From: JANQKX01 sp039028695
GTDB lineage: Bacteria > Pseudomonadota > Alphaproteobacteria > Kiloniellales > Kiloniellaceae
Assembly (NCBI GenBank): GCA_039028695.1
Contig: JBCCHN010000011.1
Span: forward strand, 1-64,000
Length of the DNA: 64,000 nucleotides
Reading direction: 5' to 3'
Notes under the pieces: generated by a model
The model's input: only the letters and a program-made list of their open reading frames with translations
Databases searched by the model: none
Told to the model about the DNA's origin: nothing
Made by a program: the position numbers and the translations under genes
Shown here: positions 28,166-37,389 of the stretch, piece by piece
Layout of the letters: the number at the start of each line of letters is the position of its first letter
How positions within the stretch are numbered: the stretch's first letter is position 1

Positions 28166-29011
28166 ATGTCTGACAAAATGCCTTCCGATAACTGGGCCAA
28201 CCGGTCTTTCCCCTACATCCCGATGAACGAACGCGACCACAAACCGCGCGAAAAGTCCATCACGGAGATCCGCGGCCCTTACTACGCCATGACGCCACCC
28301 ACCTATACGCGCGAGTTGTTGGAGGGTATGGGTGAGCATGTGGACGGCTATAAGTACGCCGGCGGTTCCTTCAGCCTCATGCCCGCCGACTTTGTGCGTA
28401 AGATCAACCGCATTTGCCATGATCACGGCGTCTATGTCTCGACCGGTGGATGGATTGAAAACGTGCTGGCCCGCGCGCCGAGCCAGGTCGACGCCTATAT
28501 CGAGGAATGCAAGCGGCTTGAGTTTGACATGATTGAGCTGTCAACCGGCTTTATTCAGCTTCCCGTTCCCGATCTTATTGGCCTCATTGACAAGGTGAAG
28601 CGGGCCGGCCTCAAGCCAAAGCCAGAGATCGGCATCCAATTCGGTGCCGGCGGCGATACGTCGCAGGCGGAATTGGAGGCTGAGGGGACCCGCGATCCGC
28701 AGATCCTGATCGATACCGCTAACGACTGCCTGAACGCGGGCGCATCCATTATTATGATTGAGAGCGAGGGCATCACGGAAAACGCGGATCCCTGGCGAAC
28801 CGACGTGGCGGCGAAGATCATGAAGCAGGTTGGCATGGAAAATGTCATGTTCGAGGCCGCCGATCCGGAGGTGTTCTCCTGGTACATCAAAAACTATGGT
28901 ATTGACGTCAACCTCTTCGTCGATCACAGCCAGATTGTACAACTGGAATGCCTGCGCCGGGGCATTTGGGGAACAAAAAGTACTTTCGGAAGGATCACCA
29001 CGCACCGATAA
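28166..29011 (+). CDS. Divergent phosphosulfolactate synthase (ComA)-like protein
   Basis: A 281-residue TIM-barrel protein of the phosphosulfolactate synthase family, whose founder joins sulfite to phosphoenolpyruvate in coenzyme M synthesis. The fold is traceable in order: VDGYKYAGGSFSL, GVYVSTGGWIENVL, LEFDMIELSTGFIQLP, PKPEIGIQFGAGG, ASIIMIESEGIT, VMFEAADPEVFSWYIKNYG, VDHSQIVQLECLRRGIWG. Several founder motifs are altered: the family's KFGWGT, GGTLFE and EVGKK appear here as KYAGGS, GGWIEN and EIGIQF, so the substrate may differ. ATG 28166 has GGAG seven bases upstream and follows the MmgE/PrpD stop by 12 bases. There are no other coenzyme M genes nearby. The family call is good; the reaction is open. 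Confidence 0.82.
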   Translation: MSDKMPSDNWANRSFPYIPMNERDHKPREKSITEIRGPYYAMTPPTYTRELLEGMGEHVDGYKYAGGSFSLMPADFVRKINRICHDHGVYVSTGGWIENVLARAPSQVDAYIEECKRLEFDMIELSTGFIQLPVPDLIGLIDKVKRAGLKPKPEIGIQFGAGGDTSQAELEAEGTRDPQILIDTANDCLNAGASIIMIESEGITENADPWRTDVAAKIMKQVGMENVMFEAADPEVFSWYIKNYGIDVNLFVDHSQIVQLECLRRGIWGTKSTFGRITTHR

Positions 29012-29482
29012 GGTTAGACGGGGATCAAGGATCTTAACAGAGCGTATCGTCTTAAAATTTTGCCCCGTCGGTCTCTAGTTTTTCTCGGGCCAAAATCACT
29101 TCTGGTGTTTCAGTGCAACCCTCGAAGGGATCTGCTTTCCTTTGCCCCTGCGGCATGTGGAAGACCGGAATTATCGGACAAAACGAACTTGATAATCTGA
29201 TTTCGCCAACTGCGGCCTTTTTGTAGTGCCAATCGCTTGATCATCTCCTTGCAACGCCTTATTTCATCACCAAGTTATAGAGACTTGAAAAGGAGGAGAC
29301 GGGGCCTCGACGTTTAGTCTGACACTGCCGTAGAGTTGCCCTCATACTTCCTTCAAATATCATAGCTAGACAGGCAAAACTGTGCCGCTCGCTCAAGCAG
29401 CTTTTTATATGATCGCTGCAGTCGTTGTTGTTCGAGTTACGGCCCGACGGCGAGCTGGCACTCTTGGCAGAAAGGATTGCTA
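29012..29482. other. Intergenic stretch, nothing recognised
   Basis: About 470 bases between the ComA-like gene and the cupin gene. I find no gene, hairpin terminator or operator here. The gap makes it likely that the cupin has its own promoter rather than belonging to the MmgE/PrpD transcript. Confidence 0.4.
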
Positions 29483-29878
29483 ATGAAAGGGTTTGCAGAC
29501 GATATCGAAAAGCTCACTGAAGAAAACAATGACTTCCGGCGAGTCCTTTATACCGGGCACAATCTCCAACTTGTGCTGATGGCAATTCAGCCCGGAGAAG
29601 AAATCGGTGCGGAAGTGCATGACGACCGCGATCAGTTCTTTAGGATTGAAGGTGGTGAAGGTGAGGTCTGGATAGACGGCGTCTGCAACAAGGTGAATGC
29701 CGATGACGGCATTATCGTTCCGCAGGGTGCTGAGCATAACGTTATTTCCACCGGGAGCGAGCCGCTGCGTCTCTACACAATCTATGGCCCGCCCGAACAT
29801 GTGGATGGGACTGTTCACAAGACCTGTGAGGAGGCCGGCGCAGCCCACGAGCACTTTGACGGAAAGACCACGGAATAA
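29483..29878 (+). CDS. Single-domain cupin protein
   Basis: A 131-residue cupin resembling the mannose-6-phosphate-isomerase-like small cupins. Motif 1 is GEEIGAEVHDDRDQFFRIEGG, in which only one of the two usual histidines is kept (His, with Asp and Gln at the other positions), and motif 2 is VPQGAEHNVIST with the second-motif histidine. A metal site with an altered ligand set is therefore possible. The block RLYTIYGPPEHVDGTVHKT is conserved in this widespread but poorly characterised group. ATG 29483 has GAAAGGA upstream; a TTG two codons earlier is the alternative. Catalytic role unknown. Confidence 0.83.
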   Translation: MKGFADDIEKLTEENNDFRRVLYTGHNLQLVLMAIQPGEEIGAEVHDDRDQFFRIEGGEGEVWIDGVCNKVNADDGIIVPQGAEHNVISTGSEPLRLYTIYGPPEHVDGTVHKTCEEAGAAHEHFDGKTTE

Positions 29879-30210
29879 TATTGCTTTCGTGCGCTCATCA
29901 ATGGACCTCTCTTTGCATGCAAAGGGGCTTGAAGCGCAGCGGCATCTGGGATTTTCAGTAATCTGTTTGATCTATGAGAGCAACGCTTGGCTGTATCAGA
30001 ATAGAAGAATTCGATCGTCTGATTAATGCGAGCCGTCTCTCTTGTGTGATGCCACTTGTTGGGCCGTCTGCTTGCAAAAACCTGTTTTGTCGCCAAGTCA
30101 AAGGGGGTTGGAAAAAGGGATTTGGAGGCCATAGTGTGATCTGACATATCCGTTGGAATGGCTCGGTGAGATTGGCCGCGCCGAACGGCAATTTTTTGAG
30201 GACCGTGGCA

Positions 30211-31158
30211 ATGCTAATTCGCCACCTTTTTTATTTCATTACCCTCTCCCGTCAGGGCCATTTCGCCAAGGCTGCCGAGGCTTGCAACATCACTCAGCCC
30301 ACCTTGTCTTCCGCGCTGCGCAAGCTTGAAGAAGATTTCGGTGTTCGTCTGGTGGAGCGGGACCAACATTTTGTAGGCCTGACCCCGGAAGGGGATAGGG
30401 TTCTGGCTTGGGCGCAACAGATCTTGTCGGACTTTGAAAGCCTCAAAGACGACTTGTCGAGCAGCGCCGAGGATTTGAACGGTACGCTGCGACTTGGGGT
30501 CATTCCCGCCGCCATGCCCATTACGGGTCTGTTGTCGGAACACTTCTTAAAGGTGCATCCCGCCGCACACGTGGAAATCATTTCGATGAGCTCGCGGAAG
30601 ATCCAATCGGGCCTGGACAGCCTCGAGCTTCATGGTGGCCTGACCTACGTGGAAAATGAGCCCCTCCAAAGGGTGCATCAAGTGCCGCTCTACCGGGAGC
30701 GATACGTCGTGATTTCCCGGCGCGGACACTTTCGAGACCACAAGCCGGTACCTTGGGGTTGCTTGGAAAAAGAGCCTCTGTGTTTACTCGGCCCTGAAAT
30801 GCAGAATCGTCGTATCCTTGACGCTGCCGCCCTTCGCCAGGGTGCTACTTTGCGCCCACAAATCACGGCCAATTCATACTTGACAATTTTCGCCCATTTA
30901 TTGAGCGGCAAGTGGGTGAGCATTGTACCTGCAAGCTTATCGGAAGTTTACCGGCTGGATGACTTGCTGGATTGTCACCAGATCGCCGATGAGACCACAT
31001 CCCAAGCGATTGGCCTGGTCGTGCCAGATCGTCAACCTATGGCCAAAATGACCCATGCCATTTTCTCGGCGATTCTGATGTCAAACAAATCTGAGGACTG
31101 GGACCATCTGCGCACCGGCGGTGATAAAAACTCTCTATCGTCGGATAAAGCCTTCTAA
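30211..31158 (+). CDS. LysR family regulator, probably of formate dehydrogenase
   Basis: A 315-residue LysR-type activator. The winged helix-turn-helix is at residues 1-60 (HFAKAAEACNITQPTLSSAL), followed by a substrate-binding-like effector domain from about residue 90. I use ATG 30211, which has GAGGA eight bases upstream and directly precedes the HTH; the longer frame upstream has no support. It lies 125 bases before the NAD-dependent formate dehydrogenase gene on the same strand, an arrangement seen in other proteobacteria, so control of that gene is the likely role. The effector is unknown. Confidence 0.87.
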   Translation: MLIRHLFYFITLSRQGHFAKAAEACNITQPTLSSALRKLEEDFGVRLVERDQHFVGLTPEGDRVLAWAQQILSDFESLKDDLSSSAEDLNGTLRLGVIPAAMPITGLLSEHFLKVHPAAHVEIISMSSRKIQSGLDSLELHGGLTYVENEPLQRVHQVPLYRERYVVISRRGHFRDHKPVPWGCLEKEPLCLLGPEMQNRRILDAAALRQGATLRPQITANSYLTIFAHLLSGKWVSIVPASLSEVYRLDDLLDCHQIADETTSQAIGLVVPDRQPMAKMTHAIFSAILMSNKSEDWDHLRTGGDKNSLSSDKAF

Positions 31159-31283
31159 TTGGACAGCCCCAATCTCGCGTGCGCATTTGGATGCGCGTGG
31201 GCGCGTCTGGACTCCCTTCCCAAGCTTGTCGGGAAGCCAGGCCAGTCTACGACCCATTCCTCAAACGAGCGGAGCACAACATC

Positions 31284-32486
31284 ATGGCAAAAGTAGTATG
31301 CGTTCTTTACGACGATCCGGAAGATGGATTTCCAAAAGGCTACGCGCGCGATTCGGTGCCCGAGATCAAGTCCTATCCGGACGGGCAAACCGCCCCGACA
31401 CCCAAAGGTATCGATTTCACTCCCGGCGAACTGCTCGGCAGCGTCAGCGGCGAGTTGGGACTGCGCAAGTATTTGGAATCAAACGGACACACGTTGGTGG
31501 TGACCACCAGCAAGGACGGACCAAACTCGGCTCTGGAGAAAGAAATCGTCGATGCGGATATCGTCATTTCCCAGCCATTTTGGCCAGCCTACATTACCGC
31601 AGAGAGAATGGAAAAAGCACCAAATTTGAAACTTGCGATCACAGCCGGCATCGGCTCGGATCATGTGGACTTGGACGCGGCGATCAAGAAAAACCTGACC
31701 GTTGCAGAGGTCACCTTCTCAAACTCAATCAGCGTTGCTGAACACGTAGTAATGCAGATTCTGAGCCTAGTGCGAAACTACATTCCTTCCTATCATTGGA
31801 TTACAAAGGGCGGTTGGAATATCGCGGACTGCGCTACACGCTCCTACGATCTTGAGGGCATGCACGTTGGAACGGTGGCTGCCGGTCGAATCGGCTTGGC
31901 GGTGTTGCGTCGGCTAAAACCTTTCGAGGTGAACCTGCATTATGTCGACCGTTATCGATTGCCCCAAGAGGTCGAAGAGGAACTAAACCTGACTTGGCAT
32001 GAAAGCGTTGAAGCTATGGTCGCGCAATGCGATGTGGTCACAATCAATTGTCCGCTACATTCCGAGACCGAGCATCTTTTCAATCGGGAACTGATTTCGA
32101 AGATGAAACGGGGTAGTTATTTAGTGAACACGGCGCGAGGTAAAATCTGCCAACGTCAGGCAATCGTAGATGCCCTAGAAAGTGGCCAATTGGCGGGCTA
32201 TGCTGGCGATGTTTGGTTCCCGCAGCCGCCTGAGCGGGATCATCCTTGGCGGAAAATGCCTAATCATGGTATGACGCCTCATATTTCGGGGACAACTTTA
32301 TCAGCGCAGGCGCGCTATGCGGCGGGTGTACGTGAAATTCTTGAATGTTGGTTCGAAAGCCGGCCCATTCGCGATGAATATCTCATCGTCGACGGAGGCA
32401 GGTTAGCAGGCGTTGGTGCTAAGTCTTATAGCGAGGGAAATGCCACGGCGGGTTCAGAGGCTGCAGTGGAATTCTCCGCGGCCTAA
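31284..32486 (+). CDS. fdh: NAD-dependent formate dehydrogenase
   Basis: A 400-residue cofactor-free formate dehydrogenase of the D-2-hydroxyacid dehydrogenase superfamily, oxidising formate to CO2 with NAD. It closely follows the Pseudomonas sp. 101 enzyme with an offset of one residue: Ile123 (TAGIGSDH), Asn147 (FSNSISVAEH), the NAD fold GTVAAGRIG, Asp222 (HYVDRYRL) selecting NAD over NADP, and the arginine and histidine active-site blocks (TARGKI; PHISGTTLSAQARYAAG). The C-terminal GGRLAGVGAKSYSEGNAT loop is also conserved. ATG 31284 is the true start; the frame extends upstream without support. It would supply NADH from formate made during methylated-amine or purine breakdown. Confidence 0.95.
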   Translation: MAKVVCVLYDDPEDGFPKGYARDSVPEIKSYPDGQTAPTPKGIDFTPGELLGSVSGELGLRKYLESNGHTLVVTTSKDGPNSALEKEIVDADIVISQPFWPAYITAERMEKAPNLKLAITAGIGSDHVDLDAAIKKNLTVAEVTFSNSISVAEHVVMQILSLVRNYIPSYHWITKGGWNIADCATRSYDLEGMHVGTVAAGRIGLAVLRRLKPFEVNLHYVDRYRLPQEVEEELNLTWHESVEAMVAQCDVVTINCPLHSETEHLFNRELISKMKRGSYLVNTARGKICQRQAIVDALESGQLAGYAGDVWFPQPPERDHPWRKMPNHGMTPHISGTTLSAQARYAAGVREILECWFESRPIRDEYLIVDGGRLAGVGAKSYSEGNATAGSEAAVEFSAA

Positions 32487-32612
32487 CCTGGACGAGAGGA
32501 AATCGACCAAAGGCGATACGGCGCAGGCCATGGGGAACAACCGACCTTGTGAGCCTGCGCCCCCGTGTTCAGGACGAGGCAAGCTGGTGGGAATGCCGCT
32601 TCTGTAGTATGA

Positions 32613-33053
32613 GGTTGCCGGTGTCAGTCTGACGCGAACCAGTGTCTGTTGTCCTAGAGACCGGTTTCATTAGGCCGCTCGCCCAAGCCACCCTGCGATG
32701 GTGGCGGAGAGGTGGTGCGTGAAATCAGATCTTCCGACAAGATGTGATTCGAAGTTGAAGTGGTTATGGATCCAGGCATGATTTAAGGCGAATTTCTAAA
32801 GGGCCCGAATCGCCGTGGCGAGCATCGGCCCAAAGCGGTTCCACCGGAACCGAACTGTCTCGTGGCAGGTATCGATACCTCGTGCGTACAAGAGAACTTC
32901 CACCTACCGCAGGGTTAAGGGAAAGCAGATACAAATCATCACCTTCAGGCAGACCGCCTCGGGCGATGAGCTGAAGTGACAGAAGGGTGATTTATCCCAA
33001 AACGCCAGAAATCCACCTTGCGTCGCAAGAAGCCCATTTGCACTGATAAAGCC
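32613..33053 (-). mobile_element. IS6-family remnant, internally deleted
   Basis: Both ends of the element can be aligned with the copy at 52.8-53.6 kb: the left end GTGTCAGTCTGACGCGAAC and the right end TTGCACTGATAAAGCC. In between, short blocks match (AAATCAGATCTTC, TCGAAGTTGAAGTGGTTATGGAT, CGGTTCCACCGGAACCGAAC, ATCACCTTCAGGC), but about 375 bases of the transposase are missing and no frame is open. It lies between the formate dehydrogenase gene and the 3' end of the aminotransferase gene, and ends five bases short of the latter's stop. Confidence 0.7.
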
Positions 33054-33057
33054 TGCG

Positions 33058-34461
33058 CTACCCAGAGTAAGATTTAAACTCTTCTTGAAGCCCTTTTATC
33101 GCGGCCGAAAGGCGCGAGACAAGCTCATCGCACTCGGGTTCGGTAATGGTCAGTGGCGGCGATACGAGAAACCAATCGCCATTTTTGCCACCGGTCCGAC
33201 GGGAATAGATGAAGAGTCCATGATCGAGAGCGTGAATACGGATCTTTTCGGTTGGCAAAAACTCATCCGGCATGGGGGTCTTTGTTACCTTGTCCGAGAC
33301 GAGTTCCACAGCCAGCAGAAGTCCCAGGCCACGCACGTCACCAATCACGGAACACTGATCGGCAAGCGTCATCAGCTTTTGACGCATATAGGCGCCCCGT
33401 TCGGCGGCTGCATTAACCAGATCGAGCCGATCATATTCGTCAAGAACCGCCAGGCCCGCGGCGCAGACAATTGGATTGGCGTTGTAGGTGTGCGAATAGT
33501 TAAAGCCGGTCAAACTCGCTAAATGATCCGCCATCCGAGCCGGTAACAACACGGCTCCAAGAGCGGCGTAGCCGGATCCCAAACCTTTGGCCAGGACAAC
33601 GATGTCAGGTAAGGAATCGGGCCAGTAGTGCGCCGTGAGAAAGCGTCCTGCTCGGCCGGTGCCGCACATTATTTCGTCAAACACCAAGTAGATGCTGTGG
33701 CGGCTGCATATGTCCCTCACTCGCCTTATGTAACTCTCCGGTGCTACCGTGCAGCCGGTAGCAACCCCGCCAACCGGCTCCACGACAAAAGCCAGGATGT
33801 TTTTCGGACCCACCTCTTGGATCTTGGCTTCCAACGCATCGGCACAAGACTGGGCATAGCTCTCCACCGTTTGCCCTTGCGGTAATCGATAGGTTGCCGG
33901 CGCCGGCAACTTTTCAGATACCACTGCGAACCCGTCCAGAAAGGGGCCTAGCGCCTCGTCACCGGTCATGGCCAGCGTCGCGATTGTGCCGCCATGATAG
34001 GAGGGCTGCAGAGTGATGATTTTGCGCCGCTGATTCTGTCCGGTTGCGACCACGTATTGCCGCAAGAACTTAATGGCAATCTCCATGGCCTCGCTGCCGC
34101 CCGATGCCAGGCAAACCCGCTCGTAACCAGGGCCGGCCAGGGCGGCAATGCGCGCCGTCAGCTCCATGTTAGGCCGATGCCGAGAAAGCCGTGAATAGGC
34201 AAAATCCAGCTTGCAAGCTTGGTTCGCCATGGCCTGGGCGACTTGGGCATTGCCATGGCCGATATTACACACAACCGGGCCTGAACAGGCATCGATATAA
34301 TCCCTGCCCGTTTCATCCCACATGTAAATGCCCTCTGCCCTTTCAATAATCGGCAGGGGCACGGTGTTGCTGTGGGCGTAAAAGATGTCTTGTGGGCCGC
34401 CGGGAGCGAGAGGCTTACTAGATTCTTTTTGGCTATCGACATCCGTGGAAGCAGTATTCAT
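33058..34461 (-). CDS. Class III aminotransferase
   Basis: A 467-residue PLP-dependent aminotransferase of the acetylornithine/4-aminobutyrate aminotransferase group. The PLP lysine is Lys292 in VLAKGLGSGY; the PLP-pyridine aspartate is in LVFDEIMCGTGR, and FVVEPVGGVATG and PSYHGGTIATLAM are family blocks. The start is fixed by an ATGA overlap with the stop of the upstream amidohydrolase gene, so the two are coupled. With that hydrolase and a second class III aminotransferase upstream it forms a minus-strand operon, likely for breakdown of amino acids with a distal or beta amino group. The amino donor is not determined. Confidence 0.88.
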   Translation of the reverse strand: MNTASTDVDSQKESSKPLAPGGPQDIFYAHSNTVPLPIIERAEGIYMWDETGRDYIDACSGPVVCNIGHGNAQVAQAMANQACKLDFAYSRLSRHRPNMELTARIAALAGPGYERVCLASGGSEAMEIAIKFLRQYVVATGQNQRRKIITLQPSYHGGTIATLAMTGDEALGPFLDGFAVVSEKLPAPATYRLPQGQTVESYAQSCADALEAKIQEVGPKNILAFVVEPVGGVATGCTVAPESYIRRVRDICSRHSIYLVFDEIMCGTGRAGRFLTAHYWPDSLPDIVVLAKGLGSGYAALGAVLLPARMADHLASLTGFNYSHTYNANPIVCAAGLAVLDEYDRLDLVNAAAERGAYMRQKLMTLADQCSVIGDVRGLGLLLAVELVSDKVTKTPMPDEFLPTEKIRIHALDHGLFIYSRRTGGKNGDWFLVSPPLTITEPECDELVSRLSAAIKGLQEEFKSYSG

Positions 34462-35708
34462 GTCAATTCGACCTCTCCACAGGCAACGGCACGCATGGCG
34501 TTGCAAAGTACATTGCAGCCGGCTTCCAAATCCTCAGGCTTGGCGTTTTCGCTTTCATTGTGGCTGATTCCTCCCTCACAAGGGACAAAAATCATAGCCG
34601 TCGGATAGACTTGTCCCATCTGGCAAGCATCATGGCCAGCGCCGGTATAGATATCCTGGTGGGGTTTGCCTTCTTCCTTGGCATAACGACGTACGGTATC
34701 GACAAGGGCCGGATGGAAGGGAAGGGGTGCCAAGTAGGTCTGCTCCTCAAGGGATAACTGCAACCCCCATTCATCGGCGATCCTCTCGGCGCTTGCCCGA
34801 AACTCTTGGTCCATGGCGTGCAGAATGGCCTCGTCCGGGTGGCGTAGGTCTCCGCTAAAGGCGACGCGGCCTGGTACGGTATTGGGCGAATTGGGAAAAA
34901 CATTCATGCGGCCGGCCGTACCGCGGGCGTTGGGTCGGCTGCGGCCTATTCGATCTATTTCGAGAACGACCCGCGCCGCCCCCATCATGGCATCTCGCCG
35001 CACCTCCATGGGTGTCGGGCCGGCATGGGCTTCCTGGCCTGCCAGCTCTAAATCGTACCACCGCTGGCCTTGGGCAGCGGTAACGACGCCCACGACCGTG
35101 CCGTTGGCTTCGAGTATGGGACCTTGCTCAATATGGGCCTCGAAATAGCAACCGACCGGGTAACTATTTAAGGACATTTCACCGGCATAACCAGTTCGCT
35201 CGAGAGCCTCGCGTATGGTCCAGCCCTCCGCCTCATCGCGCCATTCGAGAGCTTTTTCGATGGGGATCAGGCCGGTAAATACCGCCGAGCCAAGCATCGG
35301 CTTAAAGATGCAGCCTTCTTCGTTGGTCCAAACCGCCACCTCGATGGGTGCCTCGGTTTCAATCCCGTGATCGTTGAGGCTACGGACCACCTCCAGCCCG
35401 GCCAACACGCCATAAACGCCATCGAACTTGCCGCCGGTGGGCTGGGTATCCAAGTGGCTGCCGGCCATGACGACCGGTAGATCGTCTCGCCGGCCGGGCC
35501 GCCTGGCAAAAATGTTGCCGAATCGGTCAACTGAGACGGTACAGTCGGCGTCCTGGCACCATTCAACAAAGAGGTCACGGCCCTGGCGATCCTCCTCGCT
35601 GAATGCCACGCGATTGCAACCGCCGTTCGCTGTTGCACCGATTTTCGCCATTTCCATCAGGCTATCCCAAAGTCTGGCGCCGTTCGATTTAAGGTATGTC
35701 GAGTTCAT
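34458..35708 (-). CDS. Zn-dependent amidohydrolase, carbamoylase/allantoate hydrolase type
   Basis: A 416-residue member of the M20-fold hydantoinase/carbamoylase family, which cleaves N-carbamoyl amino acids, allantoate or ureidopropionate. Metal-site blocks are AGSHLDTQPTGG, GKFDGVYGVLAG, WTNEEGCIF, HIEQGPILE and PCEGGISHNESE; GQEAHAGPTPM is the substrate-side block. I use ATG 35708; a TTG seven codons upstream is possible, and neither has a strong ribosome site. It is coupled (ATGA) to the downstream aminotransferase. An N-carbamoyl-amino-acid hydrolase feeding a transaminase would fit ureidopropionate and beta-alanine use, but other urea-type substrates are equally possible next to the guanidino genes. 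Confidence 0.85.
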   Translation of the reverse strand: MNSTYLKSNGARLWDSLMEMAKIGATANGGCNRVAFSEEDRQGRDLFVEWCQDADCTVSVDRFGNIFARRPGRRDDLPVVMAGSHLDTQPTGGKFDGVYGVLAGLEVVRSLNDHGIETEAPIEVAVWTNEEGCIFKPMLGSAVFTGLIPIEKALEWRDEAEGWTIREALERTGYAGEMSLNSYPVGCYFEAHIEQGPILEANGTVVGVVTAAQGQRWYDLELAGQEAHAGPTPMEVRRDAMMGAARVVLEIDRIGRSRPNARGTAGRMNVFPNSPNTVPGRVAFSGDLRHPDEAILHAMDQEFRASAERIADEWGLQLSLEEQTYLAPLPFHPALVDTVRRYAKEEGKPHQDIYTGAGHDACQMGQVYPTAMIFVPCEGGISHNESENAKPEDLEAGCNVLCNAMRAVACGEVELT

Positions 35709-35850
35709 TTCTTCTGGTTCCGCACTCAATCAGGGCTGCACTGAAAAAGATCGAAAGCCATACTGTGGAAACATACGCTTATGTGAACATTTACCACCAA
35801 GGGAACCCTCGATTTTCAGGTGTTGGAAACTAGTCTCACAGGGATGACCT

Positions 35851-37227
35851 TTACAGGGACTCCTCATGAATCTCCGATGCTAGATCATCTAACGCCCCCC
35901 ATAACTTGTCGAAGAGCTCATCAATTTCGATTTCGCTGATGATAAGTGGTGGGCAGATGGTCAAAGCATCGCCGCGCGCCCGCAGAATGAGGCCACGCTG
36001 CTGCGCCATTGCATTGGCCCGCGGTCCGACCTTGAGGGCTGGGTTGAAGGCCTTCTTCTTCGCTTTGTCCGCCATCATCTCAATAGCGCCGAGCAGTCCG
36101 ATCCCACGCGCTTCTCCGACAAGAGGGTGGTCCGCCATCGCCAAGAGGCGTTTCATAAAGTGCGGCGAGACAGTCCGGACATGCCGCAGGACTTGGTCGT
36201 CCTCGTAGATTTTTAGTGTTTCCAAAGCGACGGCGGCCGATACCGGATGCCCGGAATAGGTGCTGCCATGGCCAAACATGCCAATTTCGTCGCTGTAGCG
36301 CTTGATAGCCTGGAAGATCTCCTCGCTAATCACCAGGGCCGAGATCGGGGCATGGGACGCGGAAAGGGCCTTGGCTAAAGTCATTGTGTCGGGGCGAATG
36401 CCGAAAGTTTCCGCGCCAAAGAGGTTGCCCGTCCGTCCAAAGCCGCACACAACCTCATCGCAAAGGAACAAAACATCGTGCTTTTTGAGGACAGCCTGCA
36501 CCTTTTCAAAATAGCCCGCTGGCGGCACGATGACCCCGCCTGCGGCCATGACCGGCTCCGCGATGAAAGCGGCGACCGTGTCCGGCCCTTCCGCAAGGAT
36601 TAGGGCATCCAAGTTATCTGCAAGGCGGCTGGCGAAGGCCTCTTGGCTCTCCCCGGGTTGCGCCATGAGATAGTGATGGGGACAGTTCGCGAAAAGAACC
36701 CGATCTATAGGCAGGTCAAATCCTGTCTGGTTTATGGGAATGCGAGTAAGACTGGCTGTGGCGATGGTGATCCCATGGTAACCGCCAAAGCGAGAAATGA
36801 TCTTCTTCTTTTCCGGACGGCCAATAGAATTGTTGTAATACCATACCAGCTTGATCGCCAAATCGTTGGCTTCGGAGCCGGAGTTGGCAAAATAGACACG
36901 ATTGACACTATCGGGCGTGATCGCTTGAAGTTTCTCCGCCAGTTCGACGGTCACATCTGGAGTTCGCCCAAAGAAATTGTGGTAGAATGGCATGCGCGCA
37001 AACTGCCGTGCCGCCGCGACCGCCAAACGGTCCTCTTTAAAGCCGAGCGATGCGCTCCATAGGCCGGCCATGCCATCTAGGTAGGTCTTTCCATTGTTAT
37101 CAGTGACGTAAATACCCTGACCTTCGGTCATCACCAAAGGGCCGGCTGCCTCCAAGGCAACAAGGTTGGTGTAGGAGTGCACCTGCGTTGCGAGGTCCCT
37201 TGCCTCAACCGAATTCGGCAAAAGCAT
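35851..37227 (-). CDS. Class III aminotransferase, omega-amino acid:pyruvate type
   Basis: A 458-residue PLP enzyme. The PLP lysine is Lys286 in TLAKALSASHAP, the aspartate is in FLCDEVVCGFGRTG, and the N-terminal GLWSASLGF and PFYHNFFGRT blocks are typical of omega-amino acid or 4-aminobutyrate:pyruvate transaminases. ATG 37227 has GGAG six bases upstream; the ATG at 37239 is the alternative. It heads the minus-strand operon (140-base gap to the hydrolase) and is divergent from the SDR/ureohydrolase/decarboxylase genes. It could consume the 4-aminobutyrate that those genes would release from guanidinobutyrate; this is inference. Confidence 0.88.
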   Translation of the reverse strand: MLLPNSVEARDLATQVHSYTNLVALEAAGPLVMTEGQGIYVTDNNGKTYLDGMAGLWSASLGFKEDRLAVAAARQFARMPFYHNFFGRTPDVTVELAEKLQAITPDSVNRVYFANSGSEANDLAIKLVWYYNNSIGRPEKKKIISRFGGYHGITIATASLTRIPINQTGFDLPIDRVLFANCPHHYLMAQPGESQEAFASRLADNLDALILAEGPDTVAAFIAEPVMAAGGVIVPPAGYFEKVQAVLKKHDVLFLCDEVVCGFGRTGNLFGAETFGIRPDTMTLAKALSASHAPISALVISEEIFQAIKRYSDEIGMFGHGSTYSGHPVSAAVALETLKIYEDDQVLRHVRTVSPHFMKRLLAMADHPLVGEARGIGLLGAIEMMADKAKKKAFNPALKVGPRANAMAQQRGLILRARGDALTICPPLIISEIEIDELFDKLWGALDDLASEIHEESL

Positions 37228-37389
37228 CTTAATCTCCATGTTCCATTTTTCAAAATCTACTTCTATTTTATTGAATTCAAGGTCTCAAATCAACGATAAA
37301 CTTTGAAGCCCGTCAACTTCGATAAAACAGCATGATCGTGGCCGAATTGGATGGCATTGGCCCTTCAAATCAGGGCTTAGTTATGTTGA

